Of a stretch of 10,719 bases of DNA, positions 1 through 6,841 are shown in pieces; positions within the stretch are counted from its first letter, which is position 1, and every line of letters starts with the position of its first letter. Both the position numbers and the translations under genes were made by a program. This DNA is from an uncultured Clostridia bacterium. Its GTDB lineage: Bacteria > Bacillota > Clostridia > Christensenellales > Aristaeellaceae. The notes under the pieces are model-generated. The model saw only the letters and a list, made by a program, of their open reading frames with translations, searched no databases and was not told the origin of the DNA. The stretch is from positions 1 to 10,719 of the forward strand of contig CALVTV010000058.1 in assembly GCA_944363005.1 (NCBI GenBank). The letters run 5' to 3'.

Positions 1-653
1 AAATGGCGCAGCCCGCCAAAGGAGGATACCCGGGCGCAACGTCCGCCACCGCACAGCCAGACCAGATAATCCAAATCATGACAGCACTTGGCCAGCAGCA
101 TGAATGTCGAATCCGCCTCATTGCGCCAATGCCCTCGCACGAAGCTGTGCGCCTGATGCCAATAGCCGACATTCTCTAGCGCTTGGATCAATACAACATC
201 ACCCACGTCGCCCGCCTCGATGGCCGCATGAATCGTTTCAAAGAACGGCGCATAGCGCAAAACATGGCAAACCACCACCATGCGGTCCGCCTGTTTTGCA
301 GCCTCCTGCAACGCATGCAAGTCCTCAAGACGCGTAGCAATCGGTTTCTCCAGCAAAATATGATAGCCGCGAGCCAACCCGGCCAACGCATAGCGAACAT
401 GACTCTGATCCTGCGTGCAAATAAACAGCACGTCCGCCAGCTTTTCTTCGGCCAACAGGGCCTCTGCGGATTCAAAGCAGCACGCCTGCGTCCCCCCATG
501 ACGTTCCATGCATAGTTTCCTGCGGCTTTCGTCCGGGTCGGCCACCGCAACAATGCGCATTTTCTCAGGCACAAGATCGGCAACCGGCGCATAGGCATCC
601 AGTCCGCGATTGCCCAGTCCACAAATGGCTACACGAATCGGGTAATCCAACAT
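1..653 (-). CDS. Gfo/Idh/MocA family NAD(P)-dependent oxidoreductase, 3' end outside window
   Basis: Reading the minus strand from the ATG at 653 gives 217 residues with no stop before the left edge, so the C-terminal part is missing. The N-terminus shows a Rossmann nucleotide-binding motif (G12-x-G14-x-x-G17 in CGLGNRG), a second strand ending in VADPD (37-41), and the family signature EKP at 102-104, whose Lys contacts the substrate and cofactor. The start of the substrate domain follows, with RGHWRN (173-178) and KCCHDLD (189-195), a form common in Bacillota members. The family oxidises or reduces sugars, inositols and related polyols in the cytoplasm. The substrate cannot be told from this part. 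The start is fixed by GGAGGA at 660-665, six bases before the ATG. It is transcribed away from degV under its own promoter. The nearby KDG kinase hints at sugar-acid metabolism, but that link is inference. Confidence 0.9.
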   Translation of the reverse strand, partial: MLDYPIRVAICGLGNRGLDAYAPVADLVPEKMRIVAVADPDESRRKLCMERHGGTQACCFESAEALLAEEKLADVLFICTQDQSHVRYALAGLARGYHILLEKPIATRLEDLHALQEAAKQADRMVVVCHVLRYAPFFETIHAAIEAGDVGDVVLIQALENVGYWHQAHSFVRGHWRNEADSTFMLLAKCCHDLDYLVWLCGGGRCARVSSFGGLRH

Positions 654-696
654 GTTTATTCCTCCAAATTGTACGGCGTTCTGATCGTCCCGAAAT

Positions 697-725
697 ATTA
701 TCTTCGTTTTACTCTGCCATGTCAA
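697..725 (-). promoter_or_regulatory. Sigma-A type promoter for the Gfo/Idh/MocA gene
   Basis: On the minus strand, a perfect -35 TTGACA (720-725) is followed after exactly 17 bp by GATAAT (697-702), one base from the consensus -10. Transcription would start near 690, giving a leader of about 37 nt before the ATG at 653. Position, spacing and orientation fit the downstream gene well. Confidence 0.75.
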
Positions 726-737
726 GGCGAAACGGTC

Positions 738-774
738 ATTCGAATTGAATTTCCGAACGAATATAGAATTGAAT
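738..774. promoter_or_regulatory. Possible operator between two divergent promoters
   Basis: The 71 bp between the two divergent -35 boxes hold two copies of GAATTGAAT (742-750 and 766-774), 24 bp apart. There is also an inverted pair ATTCG/CGAAT (738-742 and 758-762). Placement between divergent promoters is typical of a shared regulator site. The repeats are short and AT-rich, and no regulator gene lies next to them in the window, so this is only a candidate. Confidence 0.25.
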
Positions 775-796
775 ACTAGATCTTGGCACCTCAACA

Positions 797-825
797 TTGA
801 CATTTAACGAAAAAACATCTATAAT
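797..825 (+). promoter_or_regulatory. Consensus sigma-A promoter for degV
   Basis: Perfect TTGACA (797-802), 17-bp spacer, perfect TATAAT (820-825). Transcription should start near 832, leaving a leader of about 90 nt before the degV ATG at 923. A fully consensus promoter on such a gene suggests high constitutive output or control by a repressor or by the leader. Confidence 0.85.
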
Positions 826-837
826 GTAGCAAATAGC

Positions 838-887
838 TGCTGTCTGCAAACAGATTGACAGCACTGATGTTTCCGGTGCCAACACCG
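838..887 (+). promoter_or_regulatory. Two small hairpins in the degV leader
   Basis: The predicted leader contains TGCTGTC (838-844) pairing with GACAGCA (857-863) around a 12-nt loop, then CGGTG (874-878) pairing with CACCG (883-887) around CCAA. Neither is followed by a T-run, so they are not terminators. They could stabilise the mRNA or take part in post-transcriptional control, but no known riboswitch class is recognised. Both stems are short and may be chance. Confidence 0.25.
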
Positions 888-922
888 CATGAATCATTTC
901 CGATCAATTTGGAGGAATCGCC

Positions 923-1765
923 ATGAATATACTGGTTGACAGCTGTTGCGACCTGTCTGATGCCCTGCGCGCTAAAACACAGGCGGCCATTGCCCCCCTG
1001 ACCATCACCATCGACGGGGAAGATTTTGTGGACGATGGAAGCATTGATATCCCCCCGTATCTGGCTAAAATGAGCAACTCCAAGGTTCCTCCGCGCTCAG
1101 CATGTCCCTCCCCGGATCTCTACGCCAATCAAATTGAGCAGGCACAAGACTCCTGCTTCGTGGTCACGCTTTCAAGCAAGCTTTCCGGTTCGCACAACGC
1201 CGCGATGCTCGGGGCGCAAATGGCGCTGGAGACCTGTCCTCAGAAGCAGGTTCACGTGTTCGACAGCAAGAGCGCTAGCGCAGGAGAAACCTACCTGGCC
1301 CTGATGCTGCGGGACTTGATCGACGCTGGCCACTCCTTCGAAGAGATCATCGATGCCGTAGAACAAAAAATCCGTTCGCTGCATACCGTCTTTGTGCTCG
1401 ACACGCTGGATAATCTGGTCAAAAACGGCCGGGTAAGCAAAGCGGTTGCGCTCATCGCCAACGTGTTGTCCATCCGCCTGCTGCTCAGCGACGATGGCAA
1501 CGGAGCCATCAAAATGCTCGGAAAGGCGCGCGGGATCAAGGGCGCCCTTGCCCAAATGGTGGAAACCTGCCGCAAGCATACGGAAGGACTGGCGGCCGGC
1601 TCCCAGCGTCTCGTTCTTTGTTACTGCAACTGCCGTGAGCGTGCCGAAAACGTGGTCTCCATGATCCGCGAAAAATGCCCGGCCATCGGCGAAATCGTCA
1701 TGACGCCCACGTACGGCCTCTCCTCCATGTACGCCGGAGATGGCGGAATTGTCATCGCGTACTGA
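923..1765 (+). CDS. DegV family protein (FakB-type fatty-acid-binding subunit)
   Basis: A 280-residue protein, the usual length for the DegV/FakB family. These cytoplasmic proteins bind one fatty acid and, in characterised cases, present it to the kinase FakA, which makes acyl-phosphate for phospholipid synthesis. Family blocks in order are DSCCDL at 6-11, RSACPSP at 58-64 in place of the common TSQPSP, TLSSKLSG (the SSxxSG block), VFDSKSAS, and LDTLDNLVKNGRVSK in the second domain. Near the C-terminus SSMYAGDGG stands where many members have HxGPG, so this is a divergent clostridial-type branch and its ligand may differ. GGAGG at 911-915 lies 7 bases before the ATG. It is monocistronic, with its own consensus promoter and terminator. 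No fakA is visible nearby. The FakB role is inferred from family membership. Confidence 0.9.
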   Translation: MNILVDSCCDLSDALRAKTQAAIAPLTITIDGEDFVDDGSIDIPPYLAKMSNSKVPPRSACPSPDLYANQIEQAQDSCFVVTLSSKLSGSHNAAMLGAQMALETCPQKQVHVFDSKSASAGETYLALMLRDLIDAGHSFEEIIDAVEQKIRSLHTVFVLDTLDNLVKNGRVSKAVALIANVLSIRLLLSDDGNGAIKMLGKARGIKGALAQMVETCRKHTEGLAAGSQRLVLCYCNCRERAENVVSMIREKCPAIGEIVMTPTYGLSSMYAGDGGIVIAY

Positions 1766-1776
1766 TCGTCTTGCTG

Positions 1777-1804
1777 ACCATCGGGGTATCCCCGGTGGTT
1801 TTTT
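1777..1804 (+). terminator. Intrinsic terminator of degV
   Basis: A 10-bp stem ACCATCGGGG (1777-1786) pairs with CCCCGGTGGT (1790-1799), with one G-T wobble and a TAT loop. T1799 is followed by TTTTT (1800-1804). It lies 11 bp after the degV stop codon. Confidence 0.9.
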
Positions 1805-1932
1805 GTATCTTCCCGCTTGAAAGATCCAATTTGACATCGGCCACGGCCGCACAGCTATGCAACCCCGGCGCGTTTCCCCCTTTCATTTGACGCGATGCAG
1901 GCCGTATCCAGCTTCAGATTGCAGGCTACAAC

Positions 1933-1962
1933 AAAAAGACACGGGAGGCTCCCCGCGTCTTT
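1933..1962 (-). terminator. Intrinsic terminator of the KDG kinase gene
   Basis: On the minus strand, AAAGACGCGGG pairs with CCCGTGTCTTT (one mismatch, 6-nt loop, 1935-1962). The stem runs into a T-stretch that is the complement of A1933-A1937. It lies about 67 nt after the stop codon at 2030. The plus-strand side also ends in TTT, so weak activity in the other direction is possible. Confidence 0.8.
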
Positions 1963-2029
1963 GGGTATGCAAATTTCCTCGCCAAGCGTCGTTCTCATGC
2001 AAAGCGCAACGCCTGCTAGCCGGTTTGAT

Positions 2030-3118
2030 TTACCGCTTGATGTCGTAATTCATATCCATGATGTTGCGAATGCTGCTCACATCATCGGTGATGTTGGCAT
2101 CTCCGTGAATGGTGTGCTTGATCACGCTCGATGCCACGGCGAAGTTCAGCATGTCCATCGGCTTATAATCATTCATCATCGCATAGATCAGGCCGCTGGC
2201 AAACGCATCGCCGCCACCTACGCGATCCAGAATGTTGAATGTATACAGCCTGCTTTCAAAGGTGTGCCCCTCGTACCACATATACGCCTTGAGGCTATTC
2301 TCGCTGCCGGAATGCACGTAGCGCACGTGGCGGGCAATGCATTGGAGATTGGGATACCGTGCAACAAACGCCTGGAAAATCTCGTCCTGTTGCTCATACG
2401 TCGGTTGCATGGGAACGCCGTCCTTGTAATCGCCCTTGCTGTGGTCGTTCTCATCCCGCCAGAGATGATACGGCTCAATGCCAAGCAGGATATTCACATA
2501 CGGCAGGCACTCCGTGCAGAAGTCACGCGCCTGTTCCCATGTCCAGAGTTTGCTGCGGAAATTGCCGTCAAAGCTGACAGTCAACCCTTTCTCCTTGGCC
2601 ACCTTGAGCATGTTCATCACCAGCTCGCGGCAGTTGGGCGCCAGCGCCGGCGTAATTCCGCTCAAATGCAGCCAGTCAAAGCCTTCCAGCAACGCATTGA
2701 GATCACATTTCGAAAAATCATACTCGGTGAGTGCGCTGTGCTTGCGGTCATAGATCACCTTGCTCGGCCGAATGCCGTAACCCGTTTCAAGGTAATACGT
2801 TCCCAGGCGGTGAGAAGGGGTTTCCTCCGGCGTGGAGAGGATCATGGGCGTGCAGTGAACATCGTTGGAACGCAGCATGCGCACAGCGCTCTTGCCCAAA
2901 CTGTTGTTGGGCACGACGGAGAAAAACGTGCTGTCCACACCCAAATTGGCCAACGCCAGGGCGATATTGGCCTCGCTTCCGCCATAGCTCGCCTCGAAGT
3001 TGGAGGCCATGCGGATCTTTTCGTAGTTCGGGGGCGTCAGGCGAAGCATGATCTCGCCCATTGTGATGAACTTCTTCGAATTTTCATTGTACTTGAGCAG
3101 CGGATTTGAATGGATCAT
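2030..3118 (-). CDS. kdgK: 2-keto-3-deoxygluconate kinase (PfkB family)
   Basis: A cytoplasmic PfkB-family sugar kinase of 362 residues, a usual length. KDG kinase phosphorylates 2-keto-3-deoxygluconate to KDPG in hexuronate and pectin breakdown. Visible motifs are MGEIMLRLTP (20-29), the substrate-side GGSEANIALALANLG (46-60), SFDGNFRSKLW in the centre and DRVGGGDAFASG starting at 298. In this last block Asp304 is the expected catalytic base and GGG forms the anion hole. DRVGGGD in place of the common DTxGAGD is typical of KDG kinases and argues against fructokinase or ribokinase. The frame is open back to a TTG at 3145. The ATG at 3118 is preferred because AGGAAGGG lies 8 bases upstream, while the TTG and the ATG at 3139 have no convincing site. 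It has its own promoter and terminator. No KDPG aldolase or uronate isomerase is seen nearby. A kinase for another keto-sugar remains possible. Confidence 0.88.
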   Translation of the reverse strand: MIHSNPLLKYNENSKKFITMGEIMLRLTPPNYEKIRMASNFEASYGGSEANIALALANLGVDSTFFSVVPNNSLGKSAVRMLRSNDVHCTPMILSTPEETPSHRLGTYYLETGYGIRPSKVIYDRKHSALTEYDFSKCDLNALLEGFDWLHLSGITPALAPNCRELVMNMLKVAKEKGLTVSFDGNFRSKLWTWEQARDFCTECLPYVNILLGIEPYHLWRDENDHSKGDYKDGVPMQPTYEQQDEIFQAFVARYPNLQCIARHVRYVHSGSENSLKAYMWYEGHTFESRLYTFNILDRVGGGDAFASGLIYAMMNDYKPMDMLNFAVASSVIKHTIHGDANITDDVSSIRNIMDMNYDIKR

Positions 3119-3194
3119 CTCAGGTACCCTTCCTTCCATAGGCAATGTTCAGGCAAGAATGCGCGCTCCTCCTGCCCCGATATGTTCTATTGAG

Positions 3195-3223
3195 AGTATA
3201 CCATAAATACAACCGTTTCACAA
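3195..3223 (-). promoter_or_regulatory. Extended -10 promoter of kdgK
   Basis: On the minus strand, TTGTGA (3218-3223), a 17-bp spacer and TATACT (3195-3200) with TG one base upstream of the -10 (extended -10). Transcription would start near 3188, about 70 nt before the ATG at 3118. It lies between the priA stop and kdgK, so kdgK need not depend on the upstream mutY-priA unit. No clear terminator separates priA from this promoter. Confidence 0.65.
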
Positions 3224-3281
3224 TCCGCCGCGGCGAAAATGCTCCGCACATCCGGCCAAATCCGCAGCGAAAGCGCCGCAC

Positions 3282-5525
3282 TCACATCATGCTCGAAGGG
3301 TTCACCTGGCACACACACAGGCCGTGATCCATGGGAGCCTGGGCGATCTCGCTCATTTTTCCAACAGCCTCCCGACAGATGGGTTGATCGACAATCTTGA
3401 GCGTCACCTGCCAGCGGCTCTTTGCCCGGATTCGCTTCACCGGACACGCCATGACGCGCAGCGCGATCACATACTTGCGAAGATACGCGCGCCGCTCAAA
3501 GAAGGCCTCCATCTGCCGGTACCCCGCTTCCGCTGCGCGTTGCGCCTCTTTCTCTTGCTCCGCCTCGTACAAAAGGCGGGCAATCAGCGTATACGGAGGG
3601 TACAGCGCCCGGCGCCGCCTGTGCATTTCCTCCTCATAGAAGGCGCGATAGTCCTGCCTGCTTGCGGCAACAATGGCGTAGTTGTCCGGGTCATATGTCT
3701 GCAAAAACACCTCGCCCGGCGCTGTAGAACGCCCGGCGCGCCCGGCGACCTGCGTCAGCAGCTGAAACGTGCGCTCCGCCGAGCGGTAATCCGGAAGCTT
3801 GAGCATCGCGTCGGCAGCGACAATGCCGACCATGGTCACGTTCGGGAAATCGAGACCCTTGGCGATCATCTGTGTGCCGATCAATACCCGCGCCTCGCCC
3901 GCGCGAAAACGTGCCAGCATATTCGCGTGGGCATCTTTTCCCCGGGTCGTATCGTTGTCCATGCGCAGCAACGGCACATCCGGGAAAAACTTTCTGACTT
4001 CCTCCTCTACCCGCTGTGTTCCGACACCAAAATACTTGATGTACGGACTGCCGCACTCAGGACATACGCGCGGAACGGGCCTTTCCTCCCCGCAGTAGTG
4101 GCAGCGAAGCACCTCCTCATGGCTGTGATACGTCATGGAGATGTCGCACTGCGTACAGGTGACCACATATCCACAGTTTCGGCAGGAGACAAACGTCGAG
4201 TATCCGCGCCGGTTGACAAACAAAATAGCCTGATGGCCCTCTTGCAAGCAGCGATGCAGTCCTGTGAGCAGCGCACCCGAAAAAACCGACCGGTTTCCGG
4301 CCTTCAGTTCCTCGCGCATGTCCACAACATGCACCTGCGGCATCGGCCGGTTGCCGACGCGACGCGGCATCTCCAAAAGCTTCAGGTCCCCGCGTCCGGC
4401 CATGGCAAAGGAGCGCATACTGGGCGTTGCGCTGGCCAACAGCAAAACCGCGCCTTCCGACTCGCAACGCCAGGCCGCCACCTCACGGGCATCGTAGCGC
4501 GGAACACTGTCCGAAAGGTACGTCTGCTCGTGCTCTTCGTCGATGATGATCAGGCCCACATGCTCAAGCGGCGCGAAGATCGCGGAGCGCGCCCCGATCA
4601 CCACCCGCACATCGCCCCGGCGGATTCGTCTCCACTCGTCATAGCGCTCCCCCGGGGAAAGCCTGGAATGCAGCACGGCCGCATCTTCCCCGAATCTGGA
4701 GCGGAACCACATGACCATCTGCGGCGTGAGCGCAATCTCGGGCACCAGAACGATCGCGGTTCGCCCCAGTTGCGCGCAGCGGCGCACGGCGCGAATGAAC
4801 ACCTCCGTCTTTCCGCTGCCCGTAACGCCATAGAGCAAAAAGGCGCCCTTCCCCGCCTCCACAGCCGGCAAGAGCGTGGCCAGCACGTCCTCCTGTTGCC
4901 GGGTGAGTTGCGGGTCCTGCTGCGCCAGGCGCTCCATGGCGCCATACGGCTTGCGCAGGGTTTCCCGCTCCAGAAGCTGCACAAACCCCATTTTGCACAG
5001 GGCTTGCAGCGGCTGCCTGCATTCGCCCAATTTCGCCCGAAGCTCATCCACGGCGATCTCTCCGGACTCGCTTGCAAACAAGGCCTCCAGCACTTGGGCG
5101 CGCTTGGGCGCCCGTGCCTGCGCCGCGAGAAGCTGTTGGCTGATTCCCCTGTCCGCCAGCAGAACGGCGTATTCCCTCTTTTTATCGTGAATGCGTTCTC
5201 CCCGCATCTGCGCGGGAAACATCAGGCGCAATGCCTGCGCCAGTGTGCAAAAGGCGTTTTGCCGGATCTTGACGGCCAATGTGAGCAATTGCGGCAGCAC
5301 AGCGGGATAGTCCTCCAGCGTGTCCGCCACATCGCGCACGCGCTCCGGCGGCAAATCGCACGCCTCTGCCATTTCGACCACGACGCCTTCCACCCGCTTC
5401 ATGCGGCCAAACGGCACATGCACCCGCATGCCGGGGCACAGCGTCATGCCCTCCGGCACGCGATAGGTGAACACGCGGTCCACGTCCTCATGCGCGATGT
5501 CCACAATCACCTGACAAAAAGCCAT
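3282..5525 (-). CDS. priA: Primosomal protein N' (replication restart helicase PriA)
   Basis: A 747-residue superfamily 2 DNA helicase that recognises stalled or collapsed forks and reloads the replicative helicase. The N-terminal DNA-binding part starts AFCQVIVDIAHEDVDRVFTYRVP. Walker A is GVTGSGKT (233-240) and the DEEH box is at 329-332. Eight cysteines at 448, 451, 457, 460, 475, 478, 488 and 491 form the two zinc sites typical of PriA. Helicase motifs IGTQMIAKGLDFPNV and QVAGRAGR follow, so all key elements are present. GGAGG lies 10 bases before the ATG at 5525. A GTG two codons upstream (5531) is only 4 bases from it and is the alternative start. It follows mutY by about 58 bp on the same strand and is probably co-transcribed. 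The gene ends with two Met codons and TGA at 3282. Confidence 0.96.
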   Translation of the reverse strand: MAFCQVIVDIAHEDVDRVFTYRVPEGMTLCPGMRVHVPFGRMKRVEGVVVEMAEACDLPPERVRDVADTLEDYPAVLPQLLTLAVKIRQNAFCTLAQALRLMFPAQMRGERIHDKKREYAVLLADRGISQQLLAAQARAPKRAQVLEALFASESGEIAVDELRAKLGECRQPLQALCKMGFVQLLERETLRKPYGAMERLAQQDPQLTRQQEDVLATLLPAVEAGKGAFLLYGVTGSGKTEVFIRAVRRCAQLGRTAIVLVPEIALTPQMVMWFRSRFGEDAAVLHSRLSPGERYDEWRRIRRGDVRVVIGARSAIFAPLEHVGLIIIDEEHEQTYLSDSVPRYDAREVAAWRCESEGAVLLLASATPSMRSFAMAGRGDLKLLEMPRRVGNRPMPQVHVVDMREELKAGNRSVFSGALLTGLHRCLQEGHQAILFVNRRGYSTFVSCRNCGYVVTCTQCDISMTYHSHEEVLRCHYCGEERPVPRVCPECGSPYIKYFGVGTQRVEEEVRKFFPDVPLLRMDNDTTRGKDAHANMLARFRAGEARVLIGTQMIAKGLDFPNVTMVGIVAADAMLKLPDYRSAERTFQLLTQVAGRAGRSTAPGEVFLQTYDPDNYAIVAASRQDYRAFYEEEMHRRRRALYPPYTLIARLLYEAEQEKEAQRAAEAGYRQMEAFFERRAYLRKYVIALRVMACPVKRIRAKSRWQVTLKIVDQPICREAVGKMSEIAQAPMDHGLCVCQVNPSSMM

Positions 5526-5583
5526 GCGCACTTGTCCTCCCGCACTTTATCTTCATTCCTTCCGTTTCCAAAAACAGCGTGCA

Positions 5584-6633
5584 TTACGTCGTTTTAAGCC
5601 GGCGCATGGCCCACTGCCTGGCCGCCTTGACCGCCGTTGGCATGGGCAAAGCCGCCAATTCCTCGCGCGTAACCCACATGCCGTTTTCAACCGGTGCGCA
5701 CGCCGTCGCCAGCAGCAAGTGAATCTCCATCTCCCAGATGATGTGGGTGAATACGTGCCTTGCACTTCCCAGATGCTCGTCATACGCCGTCTGAACGCCT
5801 GCCTGCGCCATGTGCGCGCAAAGCGCCGCGGGATCATCCTGTTCGAGCACATCCGGAAACACGTAAAGCCCGCCCAGCAGCTTCTCCTCCCGGCGAACGA
5901 CCAGCACACGCGCATCGCACAGGCAAAGCAACACCGCGCGCTTTTCAATCCTCTGCGCTTTTTTCTTCGGCTTGACCGGCAGATCCTGCGCAATTCCAAG
6001 CGCATGGCCGCGACAGCTGTCCAAAACCGGACAGAGCAGGCACTTGGGGCTCTTGGGCGTGCAAAGCGTCGCCCCCATTTCCATCATGGCGTTGGCAAAA
6101 GCACCGGGCCTGTCCGTCGGGACAAGCTGCTGGGCGCGCTCCTCAATCCGCTTGCGCACGGCGGGCGTCCCCACGATATCCGTAATCGCGTCATACCGGC
6201 AGAGCACGCGCTCCACATTTCCATCCACCGCAGCGGCCGGAATCCCAAATGCAATAGAAGCAATGGCGCCCGCCGTATACCGGCCGATGCCCGGCAAAGC
6301 CAACAGGCTGTCCAGATCGGCCGGAAGTTGGCCGCCGTAATCGCGAACCAGCATGCGCGCGGCCTTTTGCAAGGAACGCGCGCGCGTATAATAACCCAGT
6401 CCCTCCCAGCTCTTGAGCAGTTCCTCTTCCGGTGCGTTCGCCAGCGCCTCCACCGTACCAAAGCGTTTTAAAAAGCGCTCATAATAGGAAACCACCGTTT
6501 CCGCCCGCGTCTGTTGCAGCATGATTTCGGAAATCCAAATCCGGTAAGGGTCCTTGGTATGCCGCCATGGAAGGTCTCGATGCCCGCTATCGTACCAGTC
6601 GAGCACTGACCGCGTAAAGTTTTCCGTATTCAT
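5584..6633 (-). CDS. mutY: Adenine DNA glycosylase MutY
   Basis: A 349-residue base-excision repair enzyme that removes adenine mispaired with 8-oxoguanine or guanine. The catalytic Glu36 sits in SEIMLQQTRAET (35-46), as in Bacillus-type MutY. The helix-hairpin-helix LPGIGRYTAG starts at 113, and the catalytic Asp137 lies in VDGNVERV. The iron-sulfur loop is C191-x6-C198-x2-C201-x5-C207, which separates functional MutY from cluster-less relatives. From about 230 a C-terminal NUDIX-like domain contains GGLYVFP, the part that recognises 8-oxoG. The open frame extends to a TTG at 6645, but GGAGG six bases before the ATG at 6633 decides the start. It is divergent from groES and probably leads a mutY-priA unit. 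Confidence 0.95.
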   Translation of the reverse strand: MNTENFTRSVLDWYDSGHRDLPWRHTKDPYRIWISEIMLQQTRAETVVSYYERFLKRFGTVEALANAPEEELLKSWEGLGYYTRARSLQKAARMLVRDYGGQLPADLDSLLALPGIGRYTAGAIASIAFGIPAAAVDGNVERVLCRYDAITDIVGTPAVRKRIEERAQQLVPTDRPGAFANAMMEMGATLCTPKSPKCLLCPVLDSCRGHALGIAQDLPVKPKKKAQRIEKRAVLLCLCDARVLVVRREEKLLGGLYVFPDVLEQDDPAALCAHMAQAGVQTAYDEHLGSARHVFTHIIWEMEIHLLLATACAPVENGMWVTREELAALPMPTAVKAARQWAMRRLKTT

Positions 6634-6652
6634 ATCGTCCTCCAAGGACAGT

Positions 6653-6661
6653 ATTGTACCA
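6653..6661 (-). promoter_or_regulatory. Extended -10 element of the mutY promoter
   Basis: On the minus strand, TGGTACAAT gives a -10 of TACAAT (6653-6658) with the extended TGn (6659-6661). No good -35 is seen at 16-18 bp, as often happens with extended -10 promoters. The start would be near 6646, leaving a short leader of about 13 nt that just contains the ribosome binding site. Confidence 0.45.
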
Positions 6662-6728
6662 CAAAACAGCCTCTTCGGCCATCACATTCCACGGAATAAA
6701 AGAAATTTTAAGAAAATTCGAGTTTCAT

Positions 6729-6770
6729 CATGTTTTTAAGTCATATTTTTAAAAAAATATGGAAAACATG
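6729..6770. repeat. AT-rich nested inverted repeat upstream of the groE promoter
   Basis: An outer pair CATGTTTT (6729-6736) / AAAACATG (6763-6770) encloses an inner pair CATATTTTT (6742-6750) / AAAAATATG (6753-6761), with only AA between the inner arms. It lies between the divergent mutY and groES promoters, so a terminator role is unlikely. It could be a protein-binding site, a cruciform or curved DNA that helps promoter activity. Confidence 0.5.
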
Positions 6771-6775
6771 GATTT

Positions 6776-6801
6776 ATGGAAAGATTTCCTCAAATTTCCA
6801 T
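6776..6801 (+). promoter_or_regulatory. Possible second operator upstream of groES: ATGGAAA / TTTCCAT
   Basis: ATGGAAA (6776-6782) and its inverted copy TTTCCAT (6795-6801) are separated by 12 bp. The pair ends two bases before the groE -35 box. A third copy, ATGGAAA at 6759-6765, and a shorter ATGGA at 6768-6772 lie just upstream. This position suits an activator or a second heat-shock regulator, but the motif matches no regulator I recognise with confidence. Confidence 0.3.
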
Positions 6802-6802
6802 C

Positions 6803-6831
6803 TTGCCACTTTGCGACAACTCGCGTATAGT
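6803..6831 (+). promoter_or_regulatory. Sigma-A promoter of groES-groEL
   Basis: TTGCCA (6803-6808), 17-bp spacer, TATAGT (6826-6831). The start would be near 6838, just before the CIRCE element, which is the standard arrangement for HrcA-repressed groE operons. Confidence 0.75.
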
Positions 6832-6841
6832 ATATCTTGAT

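Noticed and set aside
104..622. Small frames on both strands within the first 650 bases
   Set aside because: All overlap the well-supported Gfo/Idh/MocA reading frame on the minus strand.
1831..1860. TTGACA after the degV terminator
   Set aside because: No acceptable -10 box at 16-18 bp and no plus-strand gene downstream.
1895..3109. A 404-residue open frame on the plus strand opposite kdgK
   Set aside because: It is a shadow of the kinase, has no start signal and runs through the kdgK terminator.
5529..5531. GTG start for priA, two codons upstream of the ATG
   Set aside because: Only 4 bases from the GGAGG; the ATG at 5525 fits better, though the choice changes only two residues.
5571..5595. 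Hairpin followed by TTTTT over the mutY stop codon on the minus strand
   Set aside because: The stem is mostly A-T pairs with a G-T wobble and an A-C mismatch, too weak to call a terminator; kept only as a remark on mutY-priA coupling.
3324..5597. A 757-residue open frame on the plus strand opposite priA
   Set aside because: It lies antisense to a full PriA with all motifs. The frame is open because of GC-biased third positions. Its translation is rich in His, Arg and Ala without any domain, and it has no ribosome binding site.
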